Part shown: positions 6,953 to 7,296 of the stretch, piece after piece | How positions within the stretch are numbered: position 1 is the stretch's first letter | Layout: each line of letters starts with the position of its first letter | Source of the DNA: an uncultured Kingella sp. | GTDB lineage: Bacteria > Pseudomonadota > Gammaproteobacteria > Burkholderiales > Neisseriaceae | Direction: 5' to 3' | NCBI GenBank assembly: GCA_916720425.1 | Contig: CAKARD010000065.1 | Location: 1-7,296 of the forward strand | DNA length: 7,296 nucleotides | Notes under the pieces: generated by a model | Database searches by the model: none | The model's input: the letters and a program-made list of their open reading frames with translations, nothing else | What the model was told of the DNA's origin: nothing | Program-made: the position numbers and the translations under genes

Positions 6953-7167
6953 ATGAATCACAATATCATATTGATGGTTCCTGTGGTTAATATTATTTTT
7001 TGGGACTTTTATTGATCTCACAACTGGCAATCATGGCGGGACTAATAGCACCAGCATGGTTGCATGTAAATAATTTGGTGGTTTTGGGTGAGATGTTGGA
7101 CAATGCGAACGCACAAATCACCGCGCAAACGACTGATATTCAAACCATATTTGTTCATAATCAATAA
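6953..7167 (+). pseudogene. Possible small one-helix membrane protein, interrupted by a frameshift at a T6 run
   Basis: From ATG 6953 the frame reads MNHNIILMVPVVNIIFWDFY then stops at 7013-7015. The adjacent frame is open from 6991 to a TAA at 7165-7167 and reads LGLLLISQLAIMAGLIAPAW from 7000, then continues to a polar C-terminus ending TIFVHNQ. One extra T in the T6 run at 6996-7001 would join them into an approximately 70-aa protein with a single hydrophobic helix (about residues 5-40) and a polar tail. Without the shift, a 52-codon reading (including the stop) starting at TTG 7012 is possible. I do not recognise the family, and no ribosome site is evident. It may be a decayed gene, a variable gene switched by the T-run, or chance. 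Confidence 0.25.
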
Positions 7168-7220
7168 GGCGAATTAATCGCCCATTAACTTAAATATCAA
7201 TACTAATCAATTAGATAACC

Positions 7221-7296
7221 GGAGACCTTTGCAAAATTCCTTTCCCCCGACAGCCGAAACCTAAACACAGGTTTTCGGCTGTTTTTGTTTCAAATA
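7221..7296 (-). mobile_element. End of an IS5-family element resembling neisserial IS1106 (rest beyond window)
   Basis: The sequence from GGAGACCTTTGCAAAATTCC onward, followed by CCCCGACAGCCGAAACC and a matching GGTTTTCGGCTG, closely matches my memory of the terminal region of IS1106-like IS5-family elements of Neisseria meningitidis. In those, this is the end beyond the transposase stop codon, with the transposase read toward it (minus strand here); none of the transposase lies in the window. The boundary is set at 7221 by the remembered terminal inverted repeat. Target duplication cannot be judged because the other end is not visible. It could be a complete element or a solo end fragment, both of which occur in neisserial genomes. 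Confidence 0.7.
7250..7286 (+). terminator. Intrinsic terminator-like hairpin inside the IS end
   Basis: ACAGCCGAAACC (7250-7261) pairs with GGTTTTCGGCTGT (7270-7282, one bulged T) around an 8-nt loop, giving a 12-bp stem followed by a T5 run (7282-7286) on the plus strand. It would stop transcription entering the element from the left, that is, antisense to the expected transposase. On the minus strand the stem is not followed by a T-run. Confidence 0.7.

Larger units (their letters stand above)
6857..7220. other. 364-bp non-coding stretch between the GTPase gene and the IS end
   Basis: No intact gene is supported here. It holds the presumed GTPase promoter, a near-match to a DNA uptake sequence (ATGCCGTTTTAG at 6869), a frameshifted small membrane ORF on the plus strand (6953-7167), a short hairpin directly after that ORF's stop (GGCGA-ATTAA-TCGCC, 7168-7182, with no T-run), and a small palindrome CTAAT-CA-ATTAG (7203-7214) just outside the IS end. 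The stretch is what one would expect of decayed sequence beside an insertion element. Confidence 0.6.

Noticed and set aside
6933..6962. TGTGAT...ATCACA as a CRP-type site
   Set aside because: The half-sites are 18 bp apart, far from the 6-bp gap of CRP sites.

Overview
The window looks like a chromosomal segment of an AT-rich member of the Neisseriaceae (Betaproteobacteria). Four things suggest this: the housekeeping genes (SuhB-like, RarD, LpxB, TrpH/YciV-type PHP nuclease, DUF3482-type GTPase) read like betaproteobacterial versions; the right edge closely matches, from memory, the end of a neisserial IS1106-like IS5-family element; GC looks roughly 40% in the core genes; and two intergenic spots resemble degenerate ATGCCGTCTGAA-type DNA uptake sequences. 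The genus cannot be fixed from this sequence.

Layout, left to right. At 1-790 (minus) is a nearly complete inositol-monophosphatase-family gene (SuhB-like) with a good sigma-70-type promoter. Its active-site metal ligands appear to be lost. Divergent from it is rarD (886-1764, plus), an EamA-type permease. It converges, with only 3 bp between, on lpxB (1768-2913, minus), the lipid A disaccharide synthase. Next on the minus strand is a very AT-rich gene (3058-4521) for a coiled-coil plus GT-B-like glycosyl/glycerophosphotransferase; it looks like a foreign cell-surface polysaccharide gene set between housekeeping genes. Further right is a two-gene unit on the minus strand: a DUF3482-type GTPase (5522-6856) whose stop overlaps the start of the PHP-domain nuclease/phosphatase gene (4686-5525). 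From 6857 to 7220 there is no convincing gene, only a frameshifted remnant of a small membrane ORF. The window ends inside an IS5-family element end (7221-7296) carrying a terminator hairpin.

Functionally, lpxB and the transferase gene both point to the cell envelope (LPS/LOS and probably a surface glycan). The GTPase/PHP pair looks translationally coupled. If the SuhB-like protein has lost catalysis, it may keep only the non-enzymatic antitermination role known for E. coli SuhB. No clearly new multi-gene system is visible. The most unusual items are the degenerate SuhB active site and the AT-rich coiled-coil transferase.
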